9,527 nt of DNA from Porticoccus sp041592135 (lineage in GTDB: Bacteria; Pseudomonadota; Gammaproteobacteria; Pseudomonadales; Porticoccaceae), in assembly GCA_041592135.1 (NCBI GenBank), contig JBFHQR010000096.1, one strand, 5' to 3'. Numbering within the stretch: the first letter of the stretch is position 1; each line of letters begins with the position of its first letter. Position numbers and translations under genes: made by a program. Under the pieces are notes generated by a model. That model was not told the DNA's origin, searched no databases, and was given only the letters and a program-made list of their open reading frames with translations. Below are positions 7,836 to 9,527 of this stretch, piece after piece.

Positions 7836-7859
7836 AGGCCCTCCACGGGGGGAGGGCCT
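7836..7859 (-). other. GC-rich hairpin in the sdhB-sucA gap, no U-tract
   Basis: The arms at 7836-7844 and 7851-7859 are a perfect 9-base inverted repeat (AGGCCCTCC/GGAGGGCCT) with a 6-nt loop. On the minus strand the stem is followed by TGATGATCC, so there is no U-tract and it is not a standard intrinsic terminator. It sits 30 nt after the sdhB stop and 36 nt before the sucA start. A role in 3'-end protection or mRNA processing between the sdh and suc segments is an inference. The rest of the 90-nt gap shows no convincing promoter. Confidence 0.6.
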
Positions 7860-7889
7860 GACGGGTTGTGATTATTATGCACCAGCACG

Positions 7890-8594
7890 TTAGGTTGCAC
7901 TTCTTAACAACATGTTTCTGATGTGGCCGATGGCTTTGGTGGGGTTCAGCCCCTTCGGACAAACAGCGACACAGTTCTGGATACCGTGGCAGCGGAACAC
8001 ACTGAAAGGGTCATCCAGGTTGGCCAGACGATTTTCAGTATCCGTATCGCGGCTGTCAATCAGGAAGCGATAGGCCTGCAGCAGTCCCGCAGGACCGATG
8101 AACTTATCCGGGTTCCACCAGAAAGAAGGGCAGCTGGTTGAGCAGCAGGCACACAGGATGCATTCGTACAAGCCGTCCAGCTTGGCGCGATCCTCAGGTG
8201 ATTGCAGGCGTTCGATAGCCGGCGCCGGTTCGTTATTCACCAAATAGGGCTGGATTTTTTCATACTGGGCATAGAACTGGCTCATATCGATCACCAGATC
8301 GCGGATGACCGGCAGACCGGGCAGCGGGCGCAAGACCAATTTGCCGTTTTTCACGCACGCCGACAGAGGCGTGAAACAGGCCAGACCATTTTTACCGCTG
8401 ATGTTCATACCATCGGAACCGCACACGCCTTCACGGCAGGAACGGCGAAAGGCCAACGAGGGATCCTGGGCCTTCAGAAGCTCCAGCACATCCAGCACCA
8501 TCAGGTCCTTGCCCGCGGTGTCCACTTCATAATCCTGCATGTACGGCGCGTTGTCCGTTTCAGGGTTGTAACGATAAACACTTACTTTCAACAT
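7890..8594 (-). CDS. sdhB: Succinate dehydrogenase iron-sulfur subunit
   Basis: This is the electron-transfer subunit of respiratory complex II at the cytoplasmic face of the inner membrane; it carries electrons from SdhA-bound FAD to quinone at SdhCD. The 234 residues match E. coli (238). The N-terminal ferredoxin domain holds the [2Fe-2S] ligands Cys53, Cys58, Asp61 and Cys73, with Asp in one ligand position as in E. coli SdhB. The C-terminal domain holds the [4Fe-4S] ligands Cys145, Cys148, Cys151 and Cys212, and the [3Fe-4S] ligands Cys155, Cys202 and Cys208 (by alignment to E. coli from memory). CPSFWWNPDKFIGPAGL, with the quinone-site region, is intact. The gene follows sdhA by 16 nt. 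AAAGGTT ends 8 nt before the ATG and supports the start. Confidence 0.97.
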   Translation of the reverse strand: MLKVSVYRYNPETDNAPYMQDYEVDTAGKDLMVLDVLELLKAQDPSLAFRRSCREGVCGSDGMNISGKNGLACFTPLSACVKNGKLVLRPLPGLPVIRDLVIDMSQFYAQYEKIQPYLVNNEPAPAIERLQSPEDRAKLDGLYECILCACCSTSCPSFWWNPDKFIGPAGLLQAYRFLIDSRDTDTENRLANLDDPFSVFRCHGIQNCVAVCPKGLNPTKAIGHIRNMLLRSAT

Positions 8595-8610
8595 GGCTCA
8601 CTAACCTTTT

Positions 8611-9527
8611 TTAGTAGGTACGCGCCTTCGGTGCGAAGGCTTCCATGGTTTTGGGTGTGAAGTTCACGCCGCGCTTGCCAACTGCTTTGTTGGTCGGGAA
8701 GTACACGGAGTGACACAGCCAGTTTTCATCGTCGCGCTCGGCAAAGTCCTCGCGGGCGTGGGCGCCGCGGCTCTCTTTGCGCTCTTCCGCCGTAATGGCG
8801 GTTGCCTCGGCGACTTCCAGCAGATTTTGCAGTTCCAGTGCTTCAATGCGCGCAGTGTTATAGGTATTGCTCTTGTCGTCCAGGCGAACATTTTCAATGC
8901 GTGGACGCAGTGCTTGGAGCTTCTTGATGCCCTCTTGCATGAAATCACCGCGGCGGAATACACCAAAGTGGTTTTGCATGATGTTCTGCAATTCAGTGCG
9001 CAGCTCTGCGGCACCTTCACCATCGTTGGTGGTGTTAATGCGATTGAGGCGAGCCATCGCTGCATCGATATCCGCATCGGTTGCCTCTTTCAGCTCGATG
9101 CCTTCGCGCAGTGCCTGTTCAATGAACAGTCCGGAAGAGCGGCCGAACACCACCAGATCGAGCAGCGAGTTGCCACCCAGGCGGTTGGCACCGTGTACGG
9201 ACACGCAGGCCACTTCGCCACAGGCGTACAGGCCTTCAATAACCGTATCATTGCCGTTTTCGTCCAGGGTCAGGGCCTGACCGGAAACGTTGGTGGGGAT
9301 TCCGCCCATCATATAGTGACAGGTGGGCACCACCGGGATCGGCTCTTTAACCGGGTCGGCGTGGGCAAAGGTGCGGGACAGCTCACAAATGCCGGGCAGG
9401 CGACTTTCCAGTACCTCCTCACCGAGGTGATCGAGCTTCAGGAAGACGTGATCGCCTTTCTCGCCACAACCCTTGCCACTCAGGATCTCCAACACCATGG
9501 AGCGGGCCACCACATCGCGCGATGCGA
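8611..9527 (-). CDS. sdhA: Succinate dehydrogenase flavoprotein subunit, C-terminal part (5' end outside window)
   Basis: This is the catalytic flavoprotein of complex II, oxidising succinate to fumarate. Only the last 304 complete codons are present of a usual 588 or so; the reading frame stays open to the window edge, so the truncation is due to the window and not a broken gene. The first residues read ASRDVVARSM, whose first Arg corresponds to the catalytic proton-shuttle Arg286 of E. coli SdhA. CHYMMGGIPTNVSGQAL contains the substrate-binding His. GLYACGEVACVSVHGANRLG and GGNSLLDLVVFGR form the FAD-binding C-terminal motif with the conserved substrate Arg. The helical domain follows, and RGAHAREDF and DDENWLCHSVYFP are typical of the C-terminus. 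The covalent-FAD histidine lies upstream of the visible part. A GTG near 9513 is an internal valine codon and not the start. Confidence 0.97.
   Translation of the reverse strand, partial: ASRDVVARSMVLEILSGKGCGEKGDHVFLKLDHLGEEVLESRLPGICELSRTFAHADPVKEPIPVVPTCHYMMGGIPTNVSGQALTLDENGNDTVIEGLYACGEVACVSVHGANRLGGNSLLDLVVFGRSSGLFIEQALREGIELKEATDADIDAAMARLNRINTTNDGEGAAELRTELQNIMQNHFGVFRRGDFMQEGIKKLQALRPRIENVRLDDKSNTYNTARIEALELQNLLEVAEATAITAEERKESRGAHAREDFAERDDENWLCHSVYFPTNKAVGKRGVNFTPKTMEAFAPKARTY

Noticed and set aside
7812..7836. Possible sucA promoter (TTGATG and TATAGG on the minus strand)
   Set aside because: The boxes are only 15 nt apart, each matches four of six consensus bases, and transcription would start within a few bases of the ATG, removing the ribosome binding site. 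Chance match.
8611..9513. A 300-codon sdhA starting at GTG 9513
   Set aside because: The conserved SdhA sequence continues in frame past this codon to the window edge (ASRD before VVARS), so the GTG is an internal valine and the gene is cut by the window.

Overview
The window is a core-metabolism cluster from a gammaproteobacterium. Every protein-coding gene lies on the minus strand, so transcription runs from high to low coordinates. In transcription order the genes are sdhA (3' part only, cut by the window edge), sdhB, sucA, sucB, lpd, sucC and sucD, followed by a strong intrinsic terminator at 13-44. Together they encode the C-terminal part of the flavoprotein and the whole iron-sulfur subunit of succinate dehydrogenase, all three components of 2-oxoglutarate dehydrogenase (E1, E2, E3), and both subunits of succinyl-CoA synthetase. 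This covers three consecutive TCA-cycle steps, from 2-oxoglutarate to fumarate.

The order, with a dedicated E3 gene between sucB and sucC, is the one known from Pseudomonas and relatives; E. coli sucABCD has no lpd at that place. The protein sequences also read as Pseudomonas-like: the SucA N-terminus, the dihydrolipoamide dehydrogenase ending in a basic NRKKRK tail, and an SdhB with Cys/Cys/Asp/Cys at its [2Fe-2S] site. A pseudomonad or a marine relative such as a Cellvibrionales member is plausible, but the genus cannot be fixed by reading alone.

Spacing is tight: sdhA-sdhB 16 nt, sdhB-sucA 90 nt, sucA-sucB 40 nt, sucB-lpd 29 nt, lpd-sucC 85 nt, and sucC/sucD overlap by 1 nt (TAATG). The two widest gaps both hold an RNA hairpin. 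The one between lpd and sucC has the full form of an intrinsic terminator, so it may lower sucCD expression relative to the upstream genes. The one between sdhB and sucA lacks a U-tract and looks more like an mRNA processing or stability element. No convincing promoter is visible in the window; the main promoter presumably lies upstream of sdhC, outside it.

All genes look intact, of normal length and with their catalytic residues, apart from the edge truncation of sdhA. No mobile element, RNA gene, CRISPR array or foreign cassette was seen, and no stretch over 300 bases lacks a gene. I found no previously undescribed system here; the points worth a second look are regulatory details between genes.
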